DNA of 64,000 nucleotides from NCBI GenBank assembly GCA_007115705.1, contig QXEO01000143.1:4261434-4325433 (forward strand), read 5' to 3'. How positions within the stretch are numbered: the stretch's first letter is position 1; the number at the start of each line of letters is the position of its first letter. Both the position numbers and the translations under genes were made by a program. Shown piece by piece: positions 36,256-46,871 of the stretch. The notes below the pieces were generated by a model. It worked only from the letters and a program-made list of their open reading frames with translations, ran no database searches and was not told where the DNA came from. The DNA is from Dactylis glomerata (taxonomy: Eukaryota > Streptophyta > Magnoliopsida > Poales > Poaceae).

Positions 36256-38908
36256 ATGGCCAAGTCTGCTGCCACCAACTGGGTTCGCTCCACCATCACA
36301 AAGAAGGAGGTGGAGAAGGCTACGGCGGACGGCCTCATCGCCGCCGAAGATTCCATCAAATTCCCCAGTACTGAACGGATCCCGAAGCCCCCGAGCGGTT
36401 ATCGGGTAATGTTCCTTGCTTTCCTCCTCCGCGGTTTCTCTCTTCCTGCCCACGAGTTTCTCCGTGGGCTTCTGTTTGTTTACGGTGTGCAGCTTCACAA
36501 GCTCACACCGAATTCTCTTCTGCACATCGCCTGCTTCGTGGCTCTCTGCGAGTCCTTCTTGGGTATTGAACCCCACTTCCTTCTGTGGAGGTCAATCTTT
36601 CGACTCCGCCCCAACGTTTCTTTGGCTAGGAAACCCGAACTGGGCGGAGCTATCGTTTCTATGCGCCCTGAGGCGCAATACTTTGAATTTTCCATGGCCG
36701 TGTCTGTCCAGGGATGGAGGACAAAGTGGTTCTATATCAAGGATCGCAAATCCTCTCCTGAAGATGAATTCGGCCTGCCTCCTTTTGATGCTTCCCAGGA
36801 GGTTAAGAAATTGGCATCATGGGATACACTCCCCTCAGATGCAGAAGCACAAGAAATTCTTCCTCTTCTTTCCCGCATCAAGGCTTTGAAAGGAGGCCAA
36901 GGAGGTGCTCTGTCGGGTATGCAACTCATGGCGTTTTTCATTCAACGTCGAGTTCAACCCCTACAACACCGCCTTACCAGACTTTGGAATTACTCCGGCT
37001 TGGAAGATCCTACTCGCATATCTGAAGATCTGATATCGAAGGAAGAGGTCGACAAGCGAGTCAGGAATCTTACCAAGCTCACCAAAGAACACGCAGTTGC
37101 GGATTTAACCGCTGACTTTTTCGACTCCGTGCACCCTCTGCCTGAGGTATGTATCTTTGCGTTGACTTATTGTCGAACTTTGCTTGGTTCGTTTTGTGTT
37201 TATTCTGTGCCATTGCACTCTGCTAATTTATTCATATGCAGGGTCATCAATTCCTTGTTTCTCGTCCTCCTCTTCCAGAGGCAGGGCCCCTACCAGCTGA
37301 TCTTGCCTCTACTGCATCTGAAGCCCCCGAGGTTGACGAAAGTCAGGACGGAGATGATGTCGAAGAATCAGAAGAGGAAACTAGCTCGTCGACATTGCCT
37401 CCTCCTGTACTAGCTGAAGATGTTGGTGTAGACAAGAAAAGGAAGCGTGTCGACGAAATTGCTTCATCGAGTTCTGCAGCGGCTGGTAAAGCCCCCGTTC
37501 TTGCAGAAGATATGGAGTACTTCGACATGCTTGCATCGTAAGTATTGTAGTCGAGTTCTTCAATTGCATTGTTCTTGCCTTGTTGTCATAACTTATATTT
37601 TTCATGCAGTGATGATGAAGAACCACCAACATATGCGACAGCTGCTCCACCACCTTCTCCTGTGGCGATTGATGAGCCTATCGAACCAGATGTTGCACCG
37701 AGGGCTACCAGGTCCGGTGTGAAGAAGGTTCCTCAAGCTCGATACCCTAAACGCTCAACGAGGGCCAAAGAAGTCAAAGTTTCTCTGGAAGCCCATGCAC
37801 CTACGGTTTCCTCTGATGACGTGAGCAATTCTTCTTTACTTTCTTTCCTTTCATGCACTTCTACTCTTACACACTTCTTTTCTCAGGCTTTAGTGAAGAG
37901 ATTTATTGCCTTGGGCACAGAGTGTGCAGGGTACCTAAAGGTTGCGAAAGCTTCCGAAGGTACAATCTTGATGTCCAGTCATTACTTTTCTTCCGTGCTT
38001 TTTCTTTTCCCACTTATCTGACTCCCTTTCGCCTTCTTTTGTAGCTGCCTTAGCAACAGCCAATGCTCGAATCGCGTCGCTGGAAGCGGAACTCAATGCT
38101 TCGCGAAAATCTTATGATGTGGCGGCCGCTGCTAAAGCGGATGCTGAGAAGTCGCAGAAGGCCGCGCTTGGCAAGGCGAAGAAAGCTGAAAAAGCTTTAG
38201 CTGAAGCCAACAAGGAGCATGCTCAACGAGAGCAAGCCGTGGCGGAGCGTCTTCACACCATGTCTACTGCCGCTGAAAGTAAGTGCTTCGCCTTGTCTTC
38301 TATTTTCGTCTTCTATTGCACTGGTGTATTTGTTGACACTTGTCTCTTCTTTTCTTTTCTATTGCTCAGAATTCACCGGGGTATCTCCGTCGTCCTTGCA
38401 AACGGACGATGATCCTCTTATGGATGCAGTTAACCTACTCGAAGAAAACTGGATATCTATCCAGGAAACTTTTGAGTTGGTTAGCCGCGTTTTATCACGG
38501 CTGTTTGCCGGCTTGTGGCCGAAGAAAAGGGCAACAATTCCGAAGGATAACTTGACTGATCTTGCCAAGTCCTTCGATACCACTGAAGACCCCACTCTCC
38601 AACTGAAAGGTCTTTCCATTAAGCGCGGCGTCGAGGGTGCTATTGCACTTTCTCTTGCGCACGGTATAGACTTCGACTGGGAGAGGGTTAGCTCCCCCCG
38701 TGGTCACACCCATGACGAGATGAAGGTGTTTTTCGAGAGGGCGAAGAAGTTGGCACCTGCATTGTTGACAACGATTTCTCCTTCGGCAGCCTCTGCTGTG
38801 CCTGCTGCGCCACCTCCAGCGGCAAAAGATCCAGTGCCACCGTCGACTTGTAGCGAGGGACTGGCCGCGCCCCCTTCTTCCACGGAGCACAATGCTGAGG
38901 TGGCGTAG
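36256..38908 (+). CDS. Intact six-exon antisense gene, PF04195-like 'putative gypsy-type transposon' protein
   Basis: Exons 36256-37146, 37242-37537, 37610-37820, 37887-37959, 38045-38278 and 38370-38908 all have GT...AG borders, and their phases join without a stop: 2244 nt, 747 residues. I chose the ATG at 36256 (accATGGcc, downstream of the TATA box) over one at 35959. The N-terminal 200 residues match the PF04195-type pattern (PPSGYRVMFLAFLLRGFSLP, HEFLRGLLF.YGVQLH.L.PNS, FLGIEPHFLLW). The middle is acidic and Pro-rich, and an Ala/Lys/Glu coiled coil fills exon 5. The molecular role of the family is unknown; it is usually found in plant retroelements. No lesion is seen, unlike the gag on the other strand. 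Confidence 0.75.
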
Positions 38909-39082
38909 ATTCAGCTTCTTTGTAGCTTTTTTAGTTTTCTCCTTTTGAATGTAAAGACTTCAATTAAGTGCAACCCCAGATCCTTAGCCATAGGGTTGTG
39001 CTCTTATGTAAATATATCCTCTTCGTATGAAGTTTTATGCTGCCTCTCTGAAATTGTTTCTCCTTTCTTTTCCTTTTGGCTT

Positions 39083-40020
39083 GCAGTCGACGCGCATCAA
39101 TGATCCTTTGGCTCATGCTACTGCTCCTTCCTCTGCCCGTGGATTCGATCCTCATATTTCGTCGACTCCTAGTCGATGCTGTCAATGCGCAGAGTACTTT
39201 TCCAGGATATCTGACCTTGAGGCTCGCCTAAATTTGGCCAAATGTCAGGCACAGATGGCTATTAAAAAGGCTAGCCAAGCCGGTAGCTATATGAAGAAAA
39301 TCTCTTCCCTTGATGAAAAGGTCTCCAGTCTGATGGCGAAGGTTATTCATAATGAAGAATGCGAATCTGTCATCCTTGCCATTGTCAAGTCTGCGTGCGA
39401 GATGTTGCGATGTGATTTTTCTTTCAACTCTTCCTTTCCTTGCTTGTGCACTGCTGTTTTTGTGACATCTTTTGCCATTTGTAGGTACTTGTTTAGATTT
39501 TGCTGCTGAAGAACGTCGAGTTGCTGAGCGAAATGCGGCTTTGGAGAAAATGTCGACTGGCTGTGAGACTTTGTGGTCTGATCCTCGACGCCGAAGCGCC
39601 ATTGTATTGCTTCAAGACCGTGCCCAGCATATTGGCGAATCAGTTGATGGTTGCCGGCGAGCTCTCACAACTATGCACTCCATTATGCTTCCCCGTAATC
39701 CTTTGCCTACAACTTTCCCACTTCTTCTTGATACTTTCAGATCCAGCCATCGTATTCATAGGTTGATAGAACTGAACTTAGTGGTTGGTGCCAATTTTGC
39801 TCTCGGGTGGATACGCAAGTGGCACCCCGGATTGAATTATAGCATGATGTCCCTGAGTTTAGCTCCATGTGGAGCTAGCCTTCGGGTTCATATGGAGAAC
39901 ACACTGCAACCTGCTCGAAGACTCGTAGCTAGGCTTCTAGAGGCGGATGCTGCGTTTTTCCGCGAGTATCATTATCTGGATCCTTTAGGCGTAGATGATT
40001 CTGACAACCCGATGTTGTAA
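39083..40020 (+). other. Possible additional 3' exons of the antisense gene
   Basis: After a cttgcag acceptor, an open segment (39083-39411) encodes a Cys-containing, coiled-coil-like stretch. A second segment (39485-40020, after tttgtag) encodes motifs such as HI.ESV, MHSIMLP.NP.P and ANFALGW, and ends at TAA. This resembles the C-terminal part of longer PF04195-type proteins. It may be an alternative 3' end or a remnant of a second copy. No splice from 38908 is proven. Confidence 0.45.
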
Positions 40021-40307
40021 GGTGTATGCGGAACGCGAGAGTTTATTTATTTCGCGACTATATGTGTGAAATTTATTCTCAAGGCGCATTTGTATGGTTC
40101 GTGCGTTTGCCGCATCTTCTCTTTGAAAGACTCGTAAACTCTAATATGAGGAACGCTTTGTCTTTATTTATACTTGTAATATAAGATACATGGGGTGACC
40201 CAAGAGATCCGGCCTGTGACCTGCGTTCTGGATCTGGAGGGCATTGCCCCTGGTATAACTCGTGGCTTTTACAGCCTTTATTGTTCTACTCCATTGTCTT
40301 ATGATGC

Positions 40308-43300
40308 TTATGTCATCGTGGCTTTCCCTTTTTCCTCTGCGCATGTGTCTTCTCCTGATGCTCCTACTCGTGGTTTCTTCGTTTCGGGCTCCGCGACGCA
40401 TCTTTCGAGTAGCTTGACGCCTTCTGTAGTCGCGCTTTTTGCCTTTTCTGCATGGTTGGCTATTACGCCAAAATTTTGCGCCATCTTGTGGAATTCCCTG
40501 TCGCAGAGATCTGAAACTTCAAAACTTCCTTTCACTGTAATTATTCCTCTTGGTCCTGGCATTTTAAGTACCAAATATGTGTAGTGAGGCACTGCCATGA
40601 ATCGCGAAAACGCGGGTCGTCCGAGGATCGCGTGATATTGCGATGGCCAGTCCATGACTTCGAAGTCTAGCTTTTCTCTTCTATAATTTTGTCGGTTGCC
40701 GAAGCAAACATTGAGTGCTATTCGACCCAGCGGGTAATTGGCACTTCCTGGTACGATTCCATGGAAGGAACAATCTGTTGGCTTCAGGAACTCTAGTGAT
40801 ATATGCATTGCTCAGAGTGTTTTCGCGTATATCAAGTTAATTCCACTCCCTGCATCCATGAATATTCTGTCGACATCATACGCGCCGATTTGAGCTTTGA
40901 GTACCAAAGGCGCGTTTCCCGGCCGAGGTACTGTTATAGGGTGATCTTCTCTGTTGAACTCTATTGGTTGCTCTGACCAGTGTAGATACTCCGTTGTAGC
41001 TGGAGGTGATATGACTGCTAAGTTGACTTGTCGAGTTATGCTCTTCTCTTCTTTGTTCAACTTGGGTACAGGTTGTATCATTGATATGATGTGTCCTTTT
41101 GATGGTACATACCCTTCGTCGTCGTCCTGTCCCTGGTTTTGCTGGTCTTGTCCTTGAGGCGCTCCATTGTTTCCTTGCTGCTTTGTCGGAGGATTGTTAC
41201 TTCCTTCAAATCCTTGTCGCCTTGCTTCGGTTTGCTTATTTATTGCTGCTTCTTGCAGTTTTAAGAATGTTGTGCAGTCTTTCATTGCGTGCCTTGATAC
41301 TCGTTTCCCGTCGACAAACGCTGAGTGTATATGACAAGGCCTGTTGAGCATATCTTCTGGTGATGGGTTGTACTCTCTGGATTCCCTTATAGGGAACTTC
41401 TTATAGTCCTCCTTTCCGTAGCTTCTATATCCCGAACTTCTGCGATCATTTCCTTGATAGATGTTGTCTTTATATCCTGCGGCGACTTGGCTATGCGAGC
41501 CGTAGGTGTCGTAGTTTCGGGATCGTCTCCTTTGACTTCCATACCTGTTTCTTCTGTCGTCCTCTGGAGATCGCGTCCGTTTGTTGTTGCACGCATCTTC
41601 TCCGTCTGCGAACCTGTTTGCTGTCTCCATGAGGTCTGACACTGTTTTCGGCTTGATTCTGCCCATCTCTTCGACTAGGTCTCTTCGCCTTAATCCGATG
41701 ATGAACGCGTCTATTGCTCTTTCGTCTGAAACTTCGACTGCTGAGTTTTTGATGAGGCTCCATCTTTGGATGTATGCCCGTAGTGTTTCGTCGCGTTGCT
41801 GTACGCACGCTTTGACTTCTTCTATTGATGCTGGTCGTTTGTATGTCGACCTGAAGTTGCTTGTAAATTGCTTTGTGAGATCTTCCCAGCTTCCAACAGA
41901 TTCTTTCTCTAGTTTGCTCAACCATGACCTTGCTGCACCGGTGAGGTGTAGTTGCAAACTTTGCATTGCTGTTTCCTTTGTTCCTCCTAATATTTGAACT
42001 GCTTGCAAGTAATCTGCAAGCCATGATTGTGGTTCCTGTGATCCATCGTATTTTTGCTGATCATGAGGTAACTTGAATCCCTTGGGAACTGGAGTGGTGC
42101 GAACCCTGCGGGTAAAGCATAATGCCCCCATCTATTTTTCGTCGTCTTTGTAGTCGCGCTTTTCATTTGGGGATCGTGATCTTCAGGTTCCCCCGTGCTG
42201 CTTTGGTGATGGCGATCGAGATCGGTGTTTGCTGCTTCTGCGCCGAGGACTATTGTGACGGCGGGGTGACCTTGTTTTGTGCACTTCCTTGTGGTGATAT
42301 GCTTCTTCTCCTTTTGCTGATAGCTTGTGGCTCACCATGTTGAGTCCGTTCAGTGCTGCTCTATGCATATGTTCTCTAGGATCTCCTGGACTTGGTCGAG
42401 TTGTAAGTAGATATGCTTGTGCTGCCACTAGTGCTGCTTCAGGAGTTTTTGGTAGGATGTTTCCCTGCTCGTCGACCGATAGGAAGGACGAGTCGAGGTT
42501 TTTAGAAATACTTTGCCTGTCGGAGTACTCGAGGTTGTCGTACCTTGAACCGTGTCGGCGATTTTTCCTTGCGTTGCTGTATGATGCGTCACTTCGTGCT
42601 TTTCGAGCAGCTTCGCTGGCTGCAATGGCTGAATCTTTCCTTCTTTGTATCTCTGTTTTCTCCTTTGCTAATTGCTTGGCCTGCTGCCTTAGGGCGTAAT
42701 GATACCACAAAAGCAATTTTTTACTGGAACTTGATGGTATTGGCGTGCCGTGTTCTACGGCTTCTCTTATTATCCTCCATTCGTCGACTGATAGTCAAAT
42801 TTTTTCCCTGGTTGTAAGGGATTCTGGTGTTTGCCCTTCTGCTAGGTGATTTGCTCCTCTGTCGATATTTGCTGGGTTTAGCACTGGATTATCGTTTTCG
42901 TCGAATTCTTCTGAGTTATCTCCTATAATGGCGAGCACCTGGCACTGTTTGCCGGTGTTACCCTTGAAGCTTGAGAAGATCGAGTTACTATCCTCAGAAA
43001 GCTCTAATCCTGTCTTCCATGTATCTGTTGACTTGTCTGCGAGTTCGTCGAGGCAGATCGTGAGATCTTCGAGTTGGACTTCCACGTCAAAATTTTCCTT
43101 TTCTTCGTTGTCTTCTGCGATCTTTTCTTTTTGCACTTCCTCTGGGCTGACCGGCGAATTTACCTCGCTGGAAGAGCCTTCAGAATATTCCATCATTGCT
43201 GTTGTTTAGGGCTCCCTGGCCGACGGATCTTGTTTCGTCGGATCTGAAAGGCGAGATGAACCCGACGGTCCGATGAGGATGTTTAAGCTTCCGATTGTCA

Positions 43301-43370
43301 ACTCCATCTCTTGATTTTCGTCGACTTCTGTACTGCTATTGGCTAAAAGCGAAAAAGCCGTCGAATTCAT
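40308..43370 (-). pseudogene. gag: Tat-2 gag-protease
   Basis: One minus-strand frame from ATG 43370 (MNSTAFSLLANSS, same start as Tat-1) to 40308. It is interrupted by in-frame stops at 43206-43208, 42795-42797, 42183-42185 and 40812-40814. The gag domain lies near 41570-42120 (AVQILGGTK, GAARSWL, YIQRW, AIDAF). A basic linker, a C..H...H....C cluster (about 41275-41340) and the protease motif MDAGSG (about 40845-40865) follow. The stops are nonsense changes in one frame, so the copy decays by point mutation. This frame shows that gag and protease are fused in this family. Confidence 0.87.
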
Positions 43371-43407
43371 GATTCCAACGCCCAAGATCCCCACGGTCGG
43401 CGCCAAT

Positions 43408-43741
43408 TGACGAGGGTTAACTCGACAAATGTCCTAGATGAAGGACTTAGGATCGGGGAGATAGGGCGTCGGATGAACTCGAAGGTAAAGTTAGTCGAAA
43501 TAGGTGTGTATCGAAAGTAAACTTGGGTGTTCAACCTGGCTTGCTTTCAATCTGCCCTACACCGTCCCCTCATGTCCCCTATATATAGGTGGCCAGGTCT
43601 CGAGGATCGGGTAGGGTTTGATACAGATTACAATATCGACATACGGAAAAGACTCGTATTCGACTATCATTACAACTGGGCCTAGCTTAACGGGCCTCAG
43701 GGGTACTCAACTAACGGGCTCTATTAACTATACCCTTGTCA
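43408..43741 (-). repeat. Tat-2 5' LTR
   Basis: 334 bp. The primer-binding motif tggcgccgaccgtgggga is on the minus strand at 43388-43405. Confidence 0.92.
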
Positions 43742-45647
43742 AGCGGAGACTCCGGGCTAGATGAACTAGCCGGAGACTCTGGACCCTTTGACCTGGAGAC
43801 TCCGGTAACTTCGACCTTCTCCTCCTTCTCCTTTCCCTTGAGCTCCTCCCACTCCTCCTCTGTGTAACAAATATCAAAAGGGACATGAGGAGTAGGAGCA
43901 GCAGCAGGCTTTGACTTCTTCTTGTTCTTCTTCTTATTCTTCTTCTTCTTTGAGGGCTTGGCCACCAAACCAAGATCCCCTTTCTTTGAGGACTCGGCAA
44001 CAAATCCGAGGCCCTCCTTACCCTTGAACATTCTTTGATTGTTCAAGAGATCATTGAGATTCTTCTCTCCTTGAATGCAAGTAGCAAGGCCCTTAGCAAG
44101 ATCGGCCTTCAACCTATTGTTCTCCTCAATGATATCATTATGATCACAAATAGAGTTAGAAGAACAAGGAACTTCAATAACTTGCATTGGTGGGACTTTA
44201 GATTGTTCAATAGTTAGTTGAATTTGAAGTTGTTCACGAATCTTGGTGAGATGAGAGAATTTGCCTTCCAAAGCCTTGTGGGCTTCTTCAAGCTTCTCAA
44301 ACTTCTCACGAAGATCATTATGACCAACGTCAAATTCAACTTTCTCCTTTTTAAGCAACTTGACCATAGCAAGAGCATGGTCACGTTCTTTAGTGAGTTT
44401 TGACAAGATTAGATTATGAGACTCTTCTAGTCCCAACAATTTATCCTCTAAAGAGACTCTCAAGTTTTGCTCTTCTTCGAGCTCAATTGATAGAGAGCCA
44501 ATATCATCGGCGGCTAATCTTTCCAACTCCTCCTTCTCCTTGATAGTGTCATGGGCATCACCAAGTTCACACATTAGTGTCTCAAAGTATATCTTGGTTG
44601 GCCCCTTCATGTTAGCGAGAAAATCATCACAAGAAACTAGTTCTTTCTTAATCTTAAGACTACTCACATCATCCATAGAGGTAGAATTGGAATGAGATGA
44701 TGAAGGAGTAGGTGATGATGTTACCTCCGAGGCCTTGGCCATAAGACACTTGTGGGTGGTGATGATGGCGTTCTCATTTTGTGAGTTGAAGAGGGATGTA
44801 GGTGGAGTGGAGACAATGGCAATGGCGGCCACTTCTCCATTCTCTTCATCAACGGAGTCATCATCATCGGACCCGGAGTCATACTCTTCATGAACCACCA
44901 ACACCCTTTCACCTTTCTTCTTGTTGTCCTTGTTCCCATGCTTCTTGGATGGATAGAACTTTGATGACCGGCGCTTGGGGATGAGCCGGCCTTCATTGTC
45001 CTCCTTGTTCTCATAAGGACATTCGGCGATGAAGTGCTTGATTCCTCCACAATTGTAGCAATGCCTCACTTTAGAGTCACCACCCTTTCTTGGAAAGGAT
45101 TTGAACTTGGATCCCTTCGTCTTGTGCTTGTTGGCATCCCAAAAGGCATTTGCATTGAGAGCCAAGTGTTCATGGAGTGCAAACTTGAGATCTTCCGGAG
45201 ACCAACACTCTTCTTCATATATTTCTTCTTCTCCTTCACCTTGCTTGGACACCACCTTGGCCTTGAGAGCAAGATTGTGAACTCCTTGTCCGGCAAGAAC
45301 ACGAGCTCTAGTCTCTTCCGCGTTCTTCTTCAAGATAGACAAGGCGGTGAACTCGCAAAGAACCTCATTTGAGGTCATACTCCCAAAATCCGGTCTTGAA
45401 CGCATTATCTCGGACCGCATGGGTTCTCTTGGGTTGATGGAGGTAATGAACATACGCTTGATATAGTCATCACCATTGTCTTTGCACCAAAACCCGGTCA
45501 AGGCCGTTGCAAGAGCCAAGATCCTTTGGTACATCTCATCGGGAGTCTCATTGTCACGCATAATGAAATCCCTCTCTTCACTCTTGAGCTCATCAAACTT
45601 GGAGGACCGAATACTCTCATTCCCAATGAAGAGCATAGTGAGATAGT
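43742..45647 (-). pseudogene. gag: Copia A gag, middle and C-terminal part
   Basis: Continuation of the gag begun at 57651, displaced by Copia B. It shows the UBN2-like gag body (ERDFIMRDNETPDEMY), a zinc knuckle CYNCGGIKHFIAEC (45026-45068), a Lys/Ser-rich stretch, a long coiled coil (about 44200-44560) and a Lys-rich tail. Sireviruses are known for gag proteins extended by such a coiled coil. The frame is open to the Tat-2 insertion at 43741. The last 60 bases contain CCGGAG-type palindromes. Confidence 0.87.
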
Positions 45648-46822
45648 TGAAAGAGCATTTCCCGCCTAATTGATTTTGGCGTTTGTTAACAATACATTAT
45701 CTATTAATGTGGTGATTATGCTTTGCAGGATTTTATTATATTCTTGCACAAGATATTGGGTTTCCTATATTATACTTGAGAATTAATATTGCCCAAAGGA
45801 AATTCTTGAGGAAATGGTTCAAATATGCTCTGGGAGATGGTTTCTATGAAGTTTGGCCAGGAAGGCCGGCTTTAGCCGGTCCCTAGACCGGCTATAGCCG
45901 GACTGCCCTGTTTCGGAAGAAGCTCTGCGCCTCTGGCGTAACCCGGCTATTTGTCCGGCTATTTCCGGCAGGGCCGGATTTTTCAGACCGGCTTTAGCCG
46001 GTGTGGAGGCCGGCTTTAGCCGGTGTGACCGGCTTTAGCCGGACTTAACTCCGGCTTTAGCCGGACTTTCCTGGCTGGCAACGGTCAGATTTTGGGGGGG
46101 TATAAATACCCCCCACCTTCTTCTCCAATGAGCTGCTCGTCCCAAGAAGAAGAACACCATTATTTTGAGCCACCAAATCAACTAGATCTCCTCCCTCAAC
46201 CCACCAAAGCCCTTGATCTTTGGAGAATCGAAGGAGAAGACCATCATCTACATCCTCACCGAAGCGATTTACTTTCCCCTCTCATTTGCTTGAGGGCCCT
46301 TGTGTCTTGGGTTCCCTTGTGTCCCAAGACCTTGATTTGTGTATTTGATATATTGCTACTTGTTGTTTGACAGCATTGTGTTGTACTTGGGAGCCTCCAA
46401 TTCGGTTGTGGATGCGTGCCCCAAGATTGTAAAGGCCGGTTCCGCCTTGAGGAATCCCTTAGTGGAAACTGAGCTAGGCCTTTGTGGCGGAAGCTTGCAC
46501 CGGAGAATAGGGTGAGCCTTTGTGGCGTTGGTTAGGCCTTTGTGGCAACCACACCCCTCCAACGTAGACGTACTTCCCCTAAAAAGGAAGGAACTACGGG
46601 AATTACATCCGTGTCTCCGTGTGCTCCACTCTCGGTTACCTCTATCCTTTATTGCCTTTACTTATTGTATCTTGCTTAGCTTGCTAGTTGTCTTATAGGT
46701 AAATTCACCTTAGTTGCATATCTAGAGAATTTACCTTTGTGTCAAGCCTAAATTGGAAAAAGAATTAAAATTTGAGTAGCACCTATTCACCCCCCCCTCT
46801 AGGTGCCCTTACGATCCGTTCA
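45648..46822 (+). repeat. Copia B 5' LTR
   Basis: 1175 bp. The TATA motif gtataaatacc is at about 46099-46109. The CCGGCT-type palindrome array is directly upstream. Confidence 0.93.
45867..46068. repeat. Palindrome array CCGGCT-WW-AGCCGG in the Copia B LTR
   Basis: Six full copies of CCGGCT(TT/AT)AGCCGG plus partial ones in 200 bp, upstream of the TATA box. The same array in the 3' LTR is at 56060-56266. Confidence 0.9.
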
Positions 46823-46871
46823 ATTGGTATCAGAGCCTCGGCTCTTAATTCGGGCTTAACCGCCTAAGAGT

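Larger units (their letters stand above)
34657..43741 (-). mobile_element. Tat-2: non-autonomous Tat element with antisense gene
   Basis: LTRs of 334 bp at 34657-34990 and 43408-43741, related to those of Tat-1, with target duplication agcgg (34652-34656 and 43742-43746). The LTRs differ at 3 sites (0.9%). The minus strand carries gag-protease with several stops. Between the protease end (40308) and the 3' region no RT, RNase H or integrase is present. That space is occupied by a plus-strand multi-exon gene. The element sits in the gag-pol region of Copia A. Confidence 0.92.

Noticed and set aside
40195..42817. Plus-strand open frames over the Tat-2 gag
   Set aside because: They are shadows of the minus-strand gag-protease frame, which has recognised domains.
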